Shown: positions 42,766 through 51,900, counted from the stretch's first letter. The stretch: 64,000 nt of DNA from Providencia manganoxydans (GCF_016618195.1 NZ_CP067099.1:992001-1056000), one strand, 5' to 3'. Notes: generated from the sequence alone by a model not told the origin. Made by a program: numbers and translations.

Positions 42766-43259
42766 TGATAGTCCACCTTTAATGTCGCCAATGCAGTAAA
42801 ACTACCGCCATCTGTATCATTAAAGCCCTCGCTCATATTTTTAATCGGTGCGGCTTTTAAAGAAGGCAAAGAGGTGTAATTAATATTCACTGGTTTATTA
42901 ATCGCTTGTCGAACATTATTGACATAAAAAGCAATGCCTAGTTTATCGTTGCTTGTTTTTAATTCTTCACCGCTATTAAACGATGTCGCATCACCTTTTA
43001 ATGTCAATGTTAGATTATTTTTTGCTAATCCTGTGCACGATAGACTCAATGGCAATGTTTGTAAGTAGTTATCACCGTCAATGCGCGTTAATAAAATATC
43101 ACCAAAATGAATCGCTGCTTGAGCATTGTTATTTAGAATGCATTCAGGTGGCGTCACAATTAAATTACCGTAAAGGTTTGCCTCTAACCCTAATGCAAAT
43201 GGAGAGCTTATTACACAAAAAAAGCAGAGTGCCACTTGTTGTCGGTAAATAAATTTCAT
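42762..43259 (-). CDS. Fimbrial minor subunit
   Basis: This is a 165-residue pilin-like protein. I set the start at the ATG at 43259 with AAGGAG 6 bp upstream; the longer frame from 43289 overlaps the preceding gene. Signal peptide (MKFIYRQQVALCFFCVISSP, ending ALG), NLYGNLIVTPPECILNNNAQ, PLSLSCTGLAKNNLTLTLKG and the end DGGSFTALATLKVDYQ. It has the usual Cys pair. Its stop overlaps the next start by 4 bp. Confidence 0.77.
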   Translation of the reverse strand: MKFIYRQQVALCFFCVISSPFALGLEANLYGNLIVTPPECILNNNAQAAIHFGDILLTRIDGDNYLQTLPLSLSCTGLAKNNLTLTLKGDATSFNSGEELKTSNDKLGIAFYVNNVRQAINKPVNINYTSLPSLKAAPIKNMSEGFNDTDGGSFTALATLKVDYQ

Positions 43260-43269
43260 CTTATTCTCC

Positions 43270-43767
43270 TTAACGGTAATCCACCACAAAAGTTAATGTC
43301 CCATTAAAATTTCCGCCGTCAGTTAATACTGTTCCCGAGGGTTTTACTGGCACCGCATAAAGCGCGGGCTGATTGCTACCATAAGTGAAATTCACAACAT
43401 CACCATTACTTAATCGAGTCGAATCCTGATAAACCGCTATCCCGAGATTCGTTCGACCAGTACGAATGACATTTTGCCCATTTAGCGTAATCGGGTTCCA
43501 ACTGACCGTCATTTTTAATGCATTGCTATAGACATGTGTACAATTTAAGGTGTAATCAATACGTGTGCGTTTATAACTGCTATTGTCAATCAGTGTTTCA
43601 TGGATATCGCCAAAATTCACATTTGCCACTGTACCACTATTCACGGTACATTCTGGCGGCGTGACAACCAATGTTCCTGTAAAATAGACATCCAATGCTC
43701 GTGATAATATCGGACTTAATAAACAAAGCAGGCCGATAAAACACCGAACAAAGAGAGTATTATTCAT
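43270..43767 (-). CDS. Fimbrial minor subunit (tandem duplicate)
   Basis: This 165-residue pilin-like protein has a signal peptide (MNNTLFVRCFIGLLCLLSPI, ending RALD), then GTLVVTPPECTVNSGTVANV, YTLNCTHVYSNALKMTVSWN and GNFNGTLTFVVDYR. It is strikingly similar to the gene just upstream: both have SYKRT-x-ID, RTNLGIA-x-Y-x-DSTRLSNG and LYAVP-x-KPSG. The start could also be the ATG at 43782 (five more residues), directly after the upstream stop; the internal ATG fits the signal peptide better. Confidence 0.77.
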   Translation of the reverse strand: MNNTLFVRCFIGLLCLLSPILSRALDVYFTGTLVVTPPECTVNSGTVANVNFGDIHETLIDNSSYKRTRIDYTLNCTHVYSNALKMTVSWNPITLNGQNVIRTGRTNLGIAVYQDSTRLSNGDVVNFTYGSNQPALYAVPVKPSGTVLTDGGNFNGTLTFVVDYR

Positions 43768-43782
43768 GAGATAGTCCCACAT

Positions 43783-44319
43783 TTATTGATAATTTAACGT
43801 CACAGTCATTGTGCCAGTGAAAGATCCCGCATCACTAAGCATTACACCACTAGGTTTTATCGGTACCGCATACAAGTTCGGAGAATTGCCATAGGTAAAG
43901 TTAATTGATGCGCCGTTACTTAAGCGAGTCGAATCCCGATAAATGGCAATACCCAAATTTGTTCGGTTTGTACTGATAGCAGAAACGCCATTAAAGGTTA
44001 CCGGATCCCATGACAACGACATATTCAACGCATTTTTTTCTAATGCACTGCAAGATAACCCGGTATCAATAGGAGTTCGCTTATAACTCACTCCATCAAT
44101 TAATCCTTGTTGTACCTCTTCAAAACGTACAATTTGTATTGAACTACCACCACCAAACGTACACTGTGGAGGCATCGTAATGGTCAACGTTAAATTCAGA
44201 TTTGCAGTATCGGCACGTACGACATGAAATAGACTTTCAAATAACAGCGAGCTAAAAAAAAGAAAGCTGAGCGTAATAAAGCCTTTAATCCCTATGGTCA
44301 AATGCTGTATCAATAACAT
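43783..44319 (-). CDS. Fimbrial minor subunit (tandem duplicate)
   Basis: This is a 178-residue pilin-like protein, a close paralogue of the next gene downstream. Landmarks are a long signal region (about 1-36), LTLTITMPPQCTFGGGSSIQ, SYKRTPIDTGLSCSALEKNA, SISTNRTNLGIAIYRDSTRLSNG in shorter pieces (RTNLGIAIYRDSTRLSNGAS), and GSFTGTMTVTLNYQ. AGGAG lies 8 bp before the ATG. The unusually long N-terminus contains two hydrophobic runs; an internal start is possible. Confidence 0.76.
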   Translation of the reverse strand: MLLIQHLTIGIKGFITLSFLFFSSLLFESLFHVVRADTANLNLTLTITMPPQCTFGGGSSIQIVRFEEVQQGLIDGVSYKRTPIDTGLSCSALEKNALNMSLSWDPVTFNGVSAISTNRTNLGIAIYRDSTRLSNGASINFTYGNSPNLYAVPIKPSGVMLSDAGSFTGTMTVTLNYQ

Positions 44320-44328
44320 CGTTAACTC

Positions 44329-44937
44329 CTAATCATAACTGACCTGAAAGCGAATAATTGCTTGATAAGCTCCCGAACTTAATCCTGCTGTAGTACGGAT
44401 CGGGGTAATATAATAAGTCAATTGATTCTGCCCTGGAGAAACGAGCTCAGGAGTACTGTATTGCCCTATTGCAATAGGATGATAAGAAGCATTACTCAAT
44501 TGTAATGCGATTCCTTGCGCCCCCGTAACGGCAGCTAATTGTGGGCTTTGATTGTCCGCCTCTGCCAAAAAACGAATTTTCATTGCAGGCATATCAGGAC
44601 TCCACAATAAGTTTCCGAGTTTATTACGATTACGACTTTCACCACTTAAACAATCTTCTAAACGCAGTTGTACCGCGACAGGGGTACCTGTTTGACCAAC
44701 TTTCTGTAATTGCCCTGTGCCTAATATCCCCAGTTCAACTGTTTGATATGCTGACGACATCGCTAATCGACAAGCACTTTCCGTTAAAGCTCCGTGTACA
44801 TATAATGTGCCATTAGCACCATCGACATCCCAGTTATCCACTTTATCGAGTTCAGCACTGAGTGCTGTGCTACTGAGTAAGGACAATCCTAAACCGCACG
44901 CCATCATACAATGAGGTATCTTATTGGCTTCTTTCAT
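44329..44937 (-). CDS. Fimbrial subunit following the chaperone gene (PapK/MrpE-type position)
   Basis: This 202-residue pilin-like protein has a signal peptide (MKEANKIPHCMMACGLGLSL, ending ALSA), then GTLYVHGALTESACRLAMSS, VAVQLRLEDCLSGESRNR (Cys pair) and the end GAYQAIIRFQVSYD. It is larger and less similar to the four pilins downstream, and the early YVHGALTESAC block recalls adaptor or anchor subunits. The start at 44937 has AGGAG 6 bp upstream; the longer frame from 44973 overlaps the gap to the chaperone. It lies 47 bp after the chaperone gene. Confidence 0.74.
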   Translation of the reverse strand: MKEANKIPHCMMACGLGLSLLSSTALSAELDKVDNWDVDGANGTLYVHGALTESACRLAMSSAYQTVELGILGTGQLQKVGQTGTPVAVQLRLEDCLSGESRNRNKLGNLLWSPDMPAMKIRFLAEADNQSPQLAAVTGAQGIALQLSNASYHPIAIGQYSTPELVSPGQNQLTYYITPIRTTAGLSSGAYQAIIRFQVSYD

Positions 44938-44984
44938 GAGGCTCTCCTGCGTTGAAATCTGCTTTAACGTCATCTTGTTCTAAG

Positions 44985-45761
44985 CTACTGTTTATCTGAT
45001 ACCACATGACAGCGATTATCTTGACAAGTAAACATCAACGTTGGTCGCCCACCATAATCATTGATATAAGTGAGTACAGGCTTACTTCCTAAGGCTTTTG
45101 TACTCCCCCCCATAAGCAAACTGCTTTTAGGTGCAACCATCAACGGTTCAAACCCCGCGACTGTTTTTCCATCTTTCACTGAAGCAGCATCAACAAGCGT
45201 TACAAAATACGGCGTTGGATTCTCCACACTGTATTGGTCACCTTGACGAGTGAGGGTGATTTTTTCTTGCCATGGATTATCCATTTGTTGGCGAGTTGGA
45301 ATGATCGCCTTTGGGCGATAAAACAACTTAATTCGTGTTTGTAATGCCAGCTGAAGTGTGTTCGGTTTATCACTTTTAGGTGGGATTTCACGTAGATTGA
45401 AATAATAAACGGATTCCCTGTCTTGCGGCAGCGACGCGACACTCGGTAGTGCTTGAATTTTTACTTGGCTTTTAGCACCAGGCTCAACACGCTGAACGGG
45501 AGGTAATACCGTAAAAGGTTCCGTGATTTTTTCACCTTGGGCATTTTCAATCCAGCCTTGCGCTAAATAAGGTAATTGTTTATTTTCATTACTGATATTT
45601 AAGCTAATAGATTTATCTTCACCCGTCATAATTGCACGTGTGCGATCTAAAGCGACTGCAGCTTGTGCGGAAGACAGTGTTGCGGATATCAACGCTGCCC
45701 CAACCCAAAAAATGGCAATTGGGTGATGAATTTTTTTATTGGTTTTATTACTCTGTAACAT
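44985..45761 (-). CDS. Fimbrial periplasmic chaperone (PapD/MrpD type)
   Basis: This is a 258-residue periplasmic chaperone with two Ig-like domains. The signal peptide runs to about residue 34 (SSAQA). Family marks are ALDRTRAIMTGEDKSISLNI, the pilin-binding strand region PFTVLPPVQRVEPGAKSQVK, SVYYFNLREIPPKSD, TRIKLFYRPKAI and YINDYGGRPTLMFTCQDNRC (a C-terminal Cys pair as in PapD). AAGG lies 11 bp before the ATG. It follows the usher by 52 bp. Confidence 0.9.
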   Translation of the reverse strand: MLQSNKTNKKIHHPIAIFWVGAALISATLSSAQAAVALDRTRAIMTGEDKSISLNISNENKQLPYLAQGWIENAQGEKITEPFTVLPPVQRVEPGAKSQVKIQALPSVASLPQDRESVYYFNLREIPPKSDKPNTLQLALQTRIKLFYRPKAIIPTRQQMDNPWQEKITLTRQGDQYSVENPTPYFVTLVDAASVKDGKTVAGFEPLMVAPKSSLLMGGSTKALGSKPVLTYINDYGGRPTLMFTCQDNRCHVVSDKQ

Positions 45762-45813
45762 ATTTTTTACCTTAGTATGAAGTAGGGATAATCTTCTTCA
45801 ATCATGTTATTTT

Positions 45814-48483
45814 TTATTTTCTTAACCAGCTCGGTGAGCTGGCCAAACCCGACTTATCTGATACCTCAGAAATTAATGAATGAGGCGTAGATAATGACGG
45901 TAAACTCGCTGTATTCGATTCAACAACTATCTGTGTCTGCTCTATGGGTAAGATGCCAGTCGCATCGCACGGTAATAACCAATTCGTCAACAACGTGTCA
46001 CTCTTCGGTAATATTTTAGGTAAGGTGATTTCACATTGTGCTTTGTCATCCCAATGAACTTGTAATTTATCGTTAGGGTTGAGCCCAGTTAAATACGTAC
46101 TCCCATCATCCCCCACCATTCCCACTTGTTGGCCTTTTATATTGAAAACTTGTGCTCCAAATGGGGGAAAACTATTATCAGATAAACGCAATAAGGCCAT
46201 TGCACTGTGTCCAGCGACAACATCAAACTGGCGGTAACCAATAGCACCTTCTGTTAAGGTACCTTGCTTAATCGATTGTGATACCTGAGCATCTTCAGGT
46301 AATGTATTTAAATCGACACTGACCTGATTACGGTAATAACTGTTCACATCTGTTAATACAGCCTGACCAAAATAGTTTGTTCGAATAGTTGAGCCATAAC
46401 CTCGTAATGGGATATTCGGAACACCATCCGTATCAACAAAAATTCGAGTCCCACCAAGCTGATTACCACGATGCATCACCACACCTTGCTTAATCGCCGT
46501 AAAACCACCTTGAAGTGATAAGCCAGCAGAACGATATCTATCTTGCTGATAAGTGGCATTTGCATTTATTTGAGCCAAATCAGCTTGATGTGTGTAATAA
46601 CCACTCACTAACCCACCAGAACGAGACCATCCGGTACTTAATTGGTAATTAGTACGTTCATCTAATCGATCGTAATAACTGACTCGTTGAGAATTATCAC
46701 GCTCATCCCAACTGCTGTTCATGCTAAGCGAGCCACTCTCCCCCCAAGGTAATGAAAGGGAAAGGTAGGCGCCATCATCATTAGTCTGCTGATAACGATT
46801 TCGATAAGCCGTCAGGTTAACACTTAAATTTTTCCATTTCCCGATATCAAAATAACGTGCTAAAGACAGACTATAACGGTCATTATCAGGCTGATCCCAG
46901 TAGGTTTGATGGTAATAGTTTATATAGGCACTGAGCCCCAACTCCGGAAATTGTTGGTTATAGGAAACCGTATACATTTCCTTATTGCTATACTGGCGGA
47001 CACCCGTAGACTGGGCATTTAAGTACTCAGACATACTCATAAAACCTTGCTCAGCAAAACGATATCCTGCAAATGTCACTTGGCTATTGTAGGCATCAAA
47101 TCGTTTTGAATAGCTCAAGCGATATGAATTACCGTGATACGTTTTATCGCCGACTTCAGTTAACCCTTTTAACCGTGAACGCGCATGGGTGATATCAAAA
47201 GACAGCGCGCCAAACATCATCAGATCTCGACCGATACCAACCGCAGCGGAAGCATAATTCTCCGCTGCAACGCCGCCACCATATAATGACCAACCGTTAT
47301 TTACTCCCCACGAAAACTCGCCGCTGGCAAATGTTTCACCGCTCACGTGGTGGCGCCAATCAGTTGGACGTCCAGCGGCAAGCTTATAACGCAATTGGCC
47401 TGGGCGAGTGAGATAAGGAACACTGGCTGTATTCACCGTAAACGTTTGAATTGAGCCATCTTGTTCTTTAACTTCAACATTAATCTCACCGGATAGTGCA
47501 TCATTTAAGTCTTGAATACGAAAAGGGCCAGCGGCAACTTGTGTTTGATAAATAATACGGCCTTGCTGGCTCACAATAACGGTAGCATTACTTTTAGCTA
47601 CACCTGTTATTTCGGGGGCATATCCCCGTAAATTAGGTGGTAACATATTGATGTCGGTGATCAGGCTGAGTCCCGTAAATCGAAAACTGTCAAAAATATC
47701 TGAGGCTAAATAATCTTCACCTAAAGTGAGTTTTGCCCCGAGAGATTTAATTGCACGGTAGACATAGTATCGAGACCAATCTAATGAACTAGAAGTATCT
47801 TGTCCTTGCTGTTTGTCTAAACGCATTTGCCAATCAGCACGCATACGCCATACACCTAAGTTAACACCCGCAACACCATTACCGCTGGCACTGACATTTG
47901 TTCGTTGTCCACCTCGAGTTTGCTGACCAACCTGTGCATTGAGGTTATAATCAAAAAGAGCGCCAGGTAATCCATCTTCCCAACGAGCAGGTGGATCCCA
48001 GTTTTCGGCTGTATATTCCAAATACGCTTGTGGTAAACTGATATATAAAGCGGAAACAGCTAAATCCCCTTTAACTTCAGTGCCCGGTAAGCTTTCTAGT
48101 GATAAACACTGCCCATCATGCCACCATTTTAGGGTTGGCAATAAATCAGGTTTAAGTGCAAGTTGCTCAACTAATGTAGGGCTTAAACAGGCCTCGCTCT
48201 CATCTGTCTGACCATCGGGTACATAATAAAATACGGTTTGTTCAGGTAGTTGATGCTTATTTATAAAAATAGAAAAACGATATTCCCCTGGCATTAAAAA
48301 GCCTGGACGTGAAAACTGAGCTAAATTAATATTTGCGCGATCATTGACATCTAAAATATCAGTATTAAATTCAATCTGCTCAGCGTAGCTATTACAACTT
48401 AGGGATAAAGCAATAAGTAGTCCCATCAACCGAGGACGGCTTACCCGTAACAACGGCATATGAATAAAACCTAGGGCCATCAT
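45814..48483 (-). CDS. Fimbrial outer-membrane usher (FimD/PapC/MrpC type)
   Basis: This 889-residue usher assembles and anchors the second fimbria. It has a signal peptide (about 1-34, ending SYA), the N-terminal chaperone-binding domain (FNTDILDVNDRANINLAQFS, YRFSIFINKHQLPEQTVFYY), the barrel with plug (GYAPEITGVAKSNATVIVSQ, QGRIIYQTQVAAGPF) and C-terminal domains ending near CEITLPKILPKSDTLLTNW and a Cys pair. AAGG lies 5 bp before the ATG. It is clearly a different subfamily from EcpC at 33273. Confidence 0.92.
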   Translation of the reverse strand: MMALGFIHMPLLRVSRPRLMGLLIALSLSCNSYAEQIEFNTDILDVNDRANINLAQFSRPGFLMPGEYRFSIFINKHQLPEQTVFYYVPDGQTDESEACLSPTLVEQLALKPDLLPTLKWWHDGQCLSLESLPGTEVKGDLAVSALYISLPQAYLEYTAENWDPPARWEDGLPGALFDYNLNAQVGQQTRGGQRTNVSASGNGVAGVNLGVWRMRADWQMRLDKQQGQDTSSSLDWSRYYVYRAIKSLGAKLTLGEDYLASDIFDSFRFTGLSLITDINMLPPNLRGYAPEITGVAKSNATVIVSQQGRIIYQTQVAAGPFRIQDLNDALSGEINVEVKEQDGSIQTFTVNTASVPYLTRPGQLRYKLAAGRPTDWRHHVSGETFASGEFSWGVNNGWSLYGGGVAAENYASAAVGIGRDLMMFGALSFDITHARSRLKGLTEVGDKTYHGNSYRLSYSKRFDAYNSQVTFAGYRFAEQGFMSMSEYLNAQSTGVRQYSNKEMYTVSYNQQFPELGLSAYINYYHQTYWDQPDNDRYSLSLARYFDIGKWKNLSVNLTAYRNRYQQTNDDGAYLSLSLPWGESGSLSMNSSWDERDNSQRVSYYDRLDERTNYQLSTGWSRSGGLVSGYYTHQADLAQINANATYQQDRYRSAGLSLQGGFTAIKQGVVMHRGNQLGGTRIFVDTDGVPNIPLRGYGSTIRTNYFGQAVLTDVNSYYRNQVSVDLNTLPEDAQVSQSIKQGTLTEGAIGYRQFDVVAGHSAMALLRLSDNSFPPFGAQVFNIKGQQVGMVGDDGSTYLTGLNPNDKLQVHWDDKAQCEITLPKILPKSDTLLTNWLLPCDATGILPIEQTQIVVESNTASLPSLSTPHSLISEVSDKSGLASSPSWLRK

Positions 48484-48577
48484 CTCGACCTTCTTATTTC
48501 TTTTTTATTAATAAAACCATTTAGCTTTTTGATTCAAAATCAATACTTGGTTTTGACATATAAAATTAATAATTGGA

Positions 48578-49114
48578 TTATTCATAATCCAATTTAAAGC
48601 TTAATTGGCTGTAGTACTGCCCTGATACTAATGGAGTATGATTAGCTACCAACCTTAATTCGTAAGCTAAATCACGGGAACCTTGCGTCAAAGTTTGAGC
48701 AGATAGAGCTTGTCCTGGAACAATAATTTCTCCGCCATCATTACGTTGAATTTGTAGTCCAACACCTTTGGCTTGTCCATTCACACTAAATAATCCGTGT
48801 TGATGTGCACCATCAAAGGTGACTCGAAAGTATTGCCAATTAGGTTGATTCGGGTTTTGACGTTCAAGAACACAATTAACTAACTTAATAACAAACGGAT
48901 GTACTGGGCCTTGACCATCTCGACGGATATCACTCAGAGAGAGGCTTCCCATATTAATAGTTTGATCACGGCTACCAACATCAATAGCACAGGCTGTTTC
49001 AATGATACTGCCACTCATCTTTACCAAACCTAGTGCATTGGCAGGGGAAATATTTATGAGAGAATACATACTAAGACTCAACGAAAGCAGCCTACTGATC
49101 ATTAAATATTTCAT
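48578..49114 (-). CDS. Fimbrial subunit between pilin and usher (MrpB/PapH position)
   Basis: The product is a 178-residue pilin-like protein; its position after the major pilin and before the usher is that of MrpB or the PapH terminator. Signal peptide to about residue 28, then KMSGSIIETACAIDVGSRDQ, MGSLSLSDIRRDGQGPVHPF, IKLVNCVLERQNPNQPNWQY (Cys pair) and the end SGQYYSQLSFKLDYE. The start at 49114 has GAGGA 5-6 bp upstream; the longer frame from 49141 does not add signal-peptide character. A terminator or anchor role is inferred from position only. Confidence 0.77.
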   Translation of the reverse strand: MKYLMISRLLSLSLSMYSLINISPANALGLVKMSGSIIETACAIDVGSRDQTINMGSLSLSDIRRDGQGPVHPFVIKLVNCVLERQNPNQPNWQYFRVTFDGAHQHGLFSVNGQAKGVGLQIQRNDGGEIIVPGQALSAQTLTQGSRDLAYELRLVANHTPLVSGQYYSQLSFKLDYE

Positions 49115-49190
49115 AGCTTCCTCTCCTACGCTGGTTTCCATTTGAAATAAGCCAGCAAAATATCCTTTTTTGCTAGCTACTAAATATTGA

Positions 49191-49721
49191 TTATTCGTAT
49201 GACAGCGTAAAGTCAGCTATAGAGCTAAATTCACCGGCAGTAATAGTTTTAATATCACCACCATTACCCATTAAATACGCCGAGAAACGCAGGGTATTAT
49301 TTCCATCTTGAATATCTTGGAATGGTGTTGGTGTACCTAACGTAATGATATTTCCACCCCCATTTGTAATTTGTATACCTGCTCCTGCACCAGTACCAAC
49401 GATACCTAAAGTTTTATTTGTATTATCAAATGAAGCCGCTGCACCGCTAAATGTTAATTGAACGCCTTTTTCTAATGCTGCTATATCGCAATTTTCTAAA
49501 GCGATATCAAAAGTTTTTGGGCTAGACTTACCGCCAGCAACTAACGCTATATTTGATATTTGCCCAAGTTCAACAGTTTGATCAATTGAATCTGGTGAAA
49601 TAGAACATGGTGCATCAATAATGGAGCCTTTAAAATTCACTTTTCCATGGCCCATATCCGCAGCAAATACAGAAGAGCTCATAACACCAGAAACTAATGC
49701 TAATAAAAAAATTTTTTTCAT
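49191..49721 (-). CDS. Major fimbrial pilin (MrpA/PmfA type)
   Basis: This is the major subunit of the leftward fimbrial operon. The 176-residue precursor has a classical signal peptide (MKKIFLLALVSGVMSSSVFA), then GKVNFKGSIIDAPCSISPDS, QTVELGQISNIALVAGGKSS and FDIALENCDIAALEKGVQLT with the conserved Cys pair, and a beta-zipper end FSSIADFTLSYE. It is rich in Gly and Ala like main rod subunits. AGAGGA lies 7 bp before the ATG. A MrpJ-like gene lies 72 bp upstream on the same strand. Confidence 0.88.
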   Translation of the reverse strand: MKKIFLLALVSGVMSSSVFAADMGHGKVNFKGSIIDAPCSISPDSIDQTVELGQISNIALVAGGKSSPKTFDIALENCDIAALEKGVQLTFSGAAASFDNTNKTLGIVGTGAGAGIQITNGGGNIITLGTPTPFQDIQDGNNTLRFSAYLMGNGGDIKTITAGEFSSIADFTLSYE

Positions 49722-49793
49722 ATATTCCTCTATGAATTATAAGTAAATAACTTGATTTATTTCTATTACTACAAAACATTTATTCTATTATGA

Positions 49794-50135
49794 TTAATAA
49801 AAATGAACGGTATTAGAAGCCATTATTAACTTTTTCAACATTGACTCATCATCACAATTTGATTTTTCCATTTCAAGTAAAGCATTTTTAATTACTTTTT
49901 CATATGGGACATTCAATGCTATTGATAAATTAAATAACGTATCTACTGAAATCTTATTAATACCTCGTTCATATCGAGACATCTGTTGCTGCGAAATATT
50001 TAATTTCTTGGCTAGTTCGGTGCCAGTTATTCCAGACTCTTTTCTGATTTTTTTAATAACAGCTCCACAGTAAATTGAAAATTGATTGTCCTGGTTATCG
50101 CACTGACTATTAGTTTTATTTTTTTCAAAATTCAT
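49794..50135 (-). CDS. MrpJ-like XRE-family regulator upstream of the Mrp-type operon
   Basis: This is a 113-residue helix-turn-helix protein: YCGAVIKKIRKESGITGTEL, AKKLNISQQQMSRYERGINK with the MrpJ signature SQQQ-x-SRYERG, then VDTLFNLSIALNVPYEKVI. It is transcribed just ahead of the major pilin gene with 72 bp between, so it may be the first gene of that operon. In Proteus mirabilis mrpJ closes the mrp operon; here it is at the front. A role in repressing motility during piliation is inference from MrpJ. Confidence 0.82.
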   Translation of the reverse strand: MNFEKNKTNSQCDNQDNQFSIYCGAVIKKIRKESGITGTELAKKLNISQQQMSRYERGINKISVDTLFNLSIALNVPYEKVIKNALLEMEKSNCDDESMLKKLIMASNTVHFY

Positions 50136-50849
50136 ATTAGTAATCTTTCCAATGGATGAAAATAATTACCAATTTAAAATTAGTAATTAAATGAAAATAT
50201 ATAACATATCAGGTTTAACTCGGTACAATTATAAAGTGTAAGGATTAAAAATCAAACGCCCTCTATCGGACTTTTCCGTAATTACTGTCATGTTACAACT
50301 CTTAATACTTTTTTAAATTTAGCTGAATATCAAGTGGTTAAATTAGGAAAATTAATTTTTTAAAATTTTAATTAGTCAAAACTTGATAACGTAAATGTAG
50401 ATTTATAATTCATAAGAAAATAAAAAAACAATAGTTTAATCTGAAATTAACACATATTAATAATTTGCATTATCTTGTAACATATGTGTGGGTAAAAGCA
50501 AAAAAATACACCTATTTTAGGTTCTTTAACCATTCCCTATTTATTCGCAAATACCCTTTTAGGCCTTTCTGTGACTGCTTTTATAATGAAAAATTAATTT
50601 TATAAAAATACCATGAAATATCATAATGAATTGATTTGTATATGTTTATTTATTAAACTCATCTGGCGTTTGAAAATAAGCTTGCCGTAGGTGTAAGCAT
50701 CGCGGCAATGCCGCTCTATTTCTAGGGGCTTGCTACAAAAATTATCTAAATAAGAAACACTCACGCTGTTGATTAGCTCTTTAGAAAAACTCATACTACC
50801 AAATGAGTTCAAATGTAAGCATTTCGCACTACGATTACCCTTTGATGTT
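50136..50849. other. Upstream region of the Mrp-type operon
   Basis: About 700 AT-rich bases that must carry the promoter of the regulator and pilin genes. I looked for a pair of inverted repeats framing a switchable promoter and found none. A 63-codon minus-strand frame at 50621-50812, preceded by the in-frame run SKGNRSAKCLHLNSFGSM, lacks a ribosome site and is unidentified; it may be a relic. The right edge joins the transposase relic. Confidence 0.35.
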
Positions 50850-51130
50850 TATGTTGGTACAGCTCAACACTATTAAGCTATGCCAATATTAGTGATATGC
50901 TAGGTGAACGTGAGATTTCATTTCATCGTTCGATGATTTATAGCTGGTTTATCGAACATGCGCCTGTATTACGAAAAAAACTTAAAAAATCACAATTTAC
51001 TCAGTTGTGGGTGTTCAGGTGGCTGTATACTTGTCGAAGTAGGTTAAATGATAGCTTGATATCAGTATTCAAAATAAAAAATAAAATCTATGTAATAACC
51101 ACCTTTATGAATATTCGCAAAGATGGCATA
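50850..51130 (+). mobile_element. IS6-family transposase relic
   Basis: The plus strand encodes CWYSSTLLSYANISDMLGER then EISFHRSMIYSWFIEHAPVL and RKKLKK. This matches the helix-turn-helix region of IS6/IS26-type transposases (pattern RWYL-x2-LSYR-x-[IVL]-x2-[ML]-x2-RG-[IV]-x-[VI]-x3-TI-x-RW). A TGA at 50843 and loss of similarity after about residue 50 of the visible part show it is broken; the DDE catalytic core is not visible. No terminal inverted repeats were found. Extent is approximate. Confidence 0.6.
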
Positions 51131-51182
51131 AAGAAATTATTCAGTTTGATTTATGCTCTGACTCATCAATATAATCCGCATA

Positions 51183-51900
51183 TCACTGCATCATTTTTTT
51201 TCTTCTTTCCAAATATTGCACATGGTTATAGATGCCTTGAATAGTGTTTTTATCCTTATGTGCCAGTTGAGTTTTAATCCATGCATTATTAAATCCTTGC
51301 TCATATAAGATTGTATTCATGGTGTGGCGAAAGTCATGCCTTGTCTTTTAACCATCATACCCAATTCGCTTTAAAATCATGCTCATATTGGCTTCATTCA
51401 TTGGTTGATTAACGTTACAGCGCTCCCGGAAAAATCGGTTGATATTGATCCGTAAAAACATGTACTTCTTTTAATATCTCAGGCACTTGTTAAGAAAGAG
51501 GCGCAGAGTGTAGCCTGCGCATCTTTATTCTTCCTTCGGGAGTGCATTATTAAAATCAAACGCGCTCCAACTAGCGGCTCTAATCTCAATCGTTCTCACT
51601 CCTGTTAGTAACAGTGTTTATCGGCTAAACGGGTAATAGGGATGTTTGTATTTTCGGAAAGCTTTTGTTAGCTCTCAGGAAGTGCTTATTTCTAAAGGAG
51701 AGGTCTCAGCAAGAGAAATATCAGGTTATACACCAAGCGATAATTTTTTCTCTTTACCTGCGAAGCGATATTTTATTTGCCAGAAACGAGCGCTATTAGG
51801 TTTAACGAGAAGGTAAAACCCACGCGCATTAGAGAGTTTATACTCTTTGTCTTTAGGTTTGGTAGTCTGTATCTGGCAGGCGCTGAATGTCTTAATAAGG
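51183..51900 (-). pseudogene. Broken P4-type integrase beside tRNA-Phe
   Basis: The minus strand keeps recognisable blocks of a P4-family tyrosine integrase. At its front: TTKPKDKEYKLSNARGFYLL, VKPNSARFWQIKYRFAGKEK, KLSLGV and then a stop where Tyr is expected before PDISLAE. Near its end: NEANMSMILKRIGYDG, RHDFRHTMNTILYEQGFNNA (catalytic His-x2-Arg), WIKTQLAHKDKNTIQGIYNH (His and nucleophile Tyr) and YLERRKKMMQ, where a stop replaces the usual Trp. The middle is shortened and frameshifted. It lies about 150 bp from the 3' end of tRNA-Phe, the standard place for such integrases, so it marks one end of a former island. Confidence 0.85.

Noticed and set aside
50621-50812. 63-codon minus-strand frame near the IS6 relic
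   Set aside because: No ribosome site and no recognised family; kept only as part of the intergenic description.
49722-50900. Possible phase-variable invertible promoter (fimS-like) ahead of the Mrp-type operon
   Set aside because: No convincing pair of inverted repeats at 200-400 bp spacing was found by eye; cannot be excluded without a systematic search.
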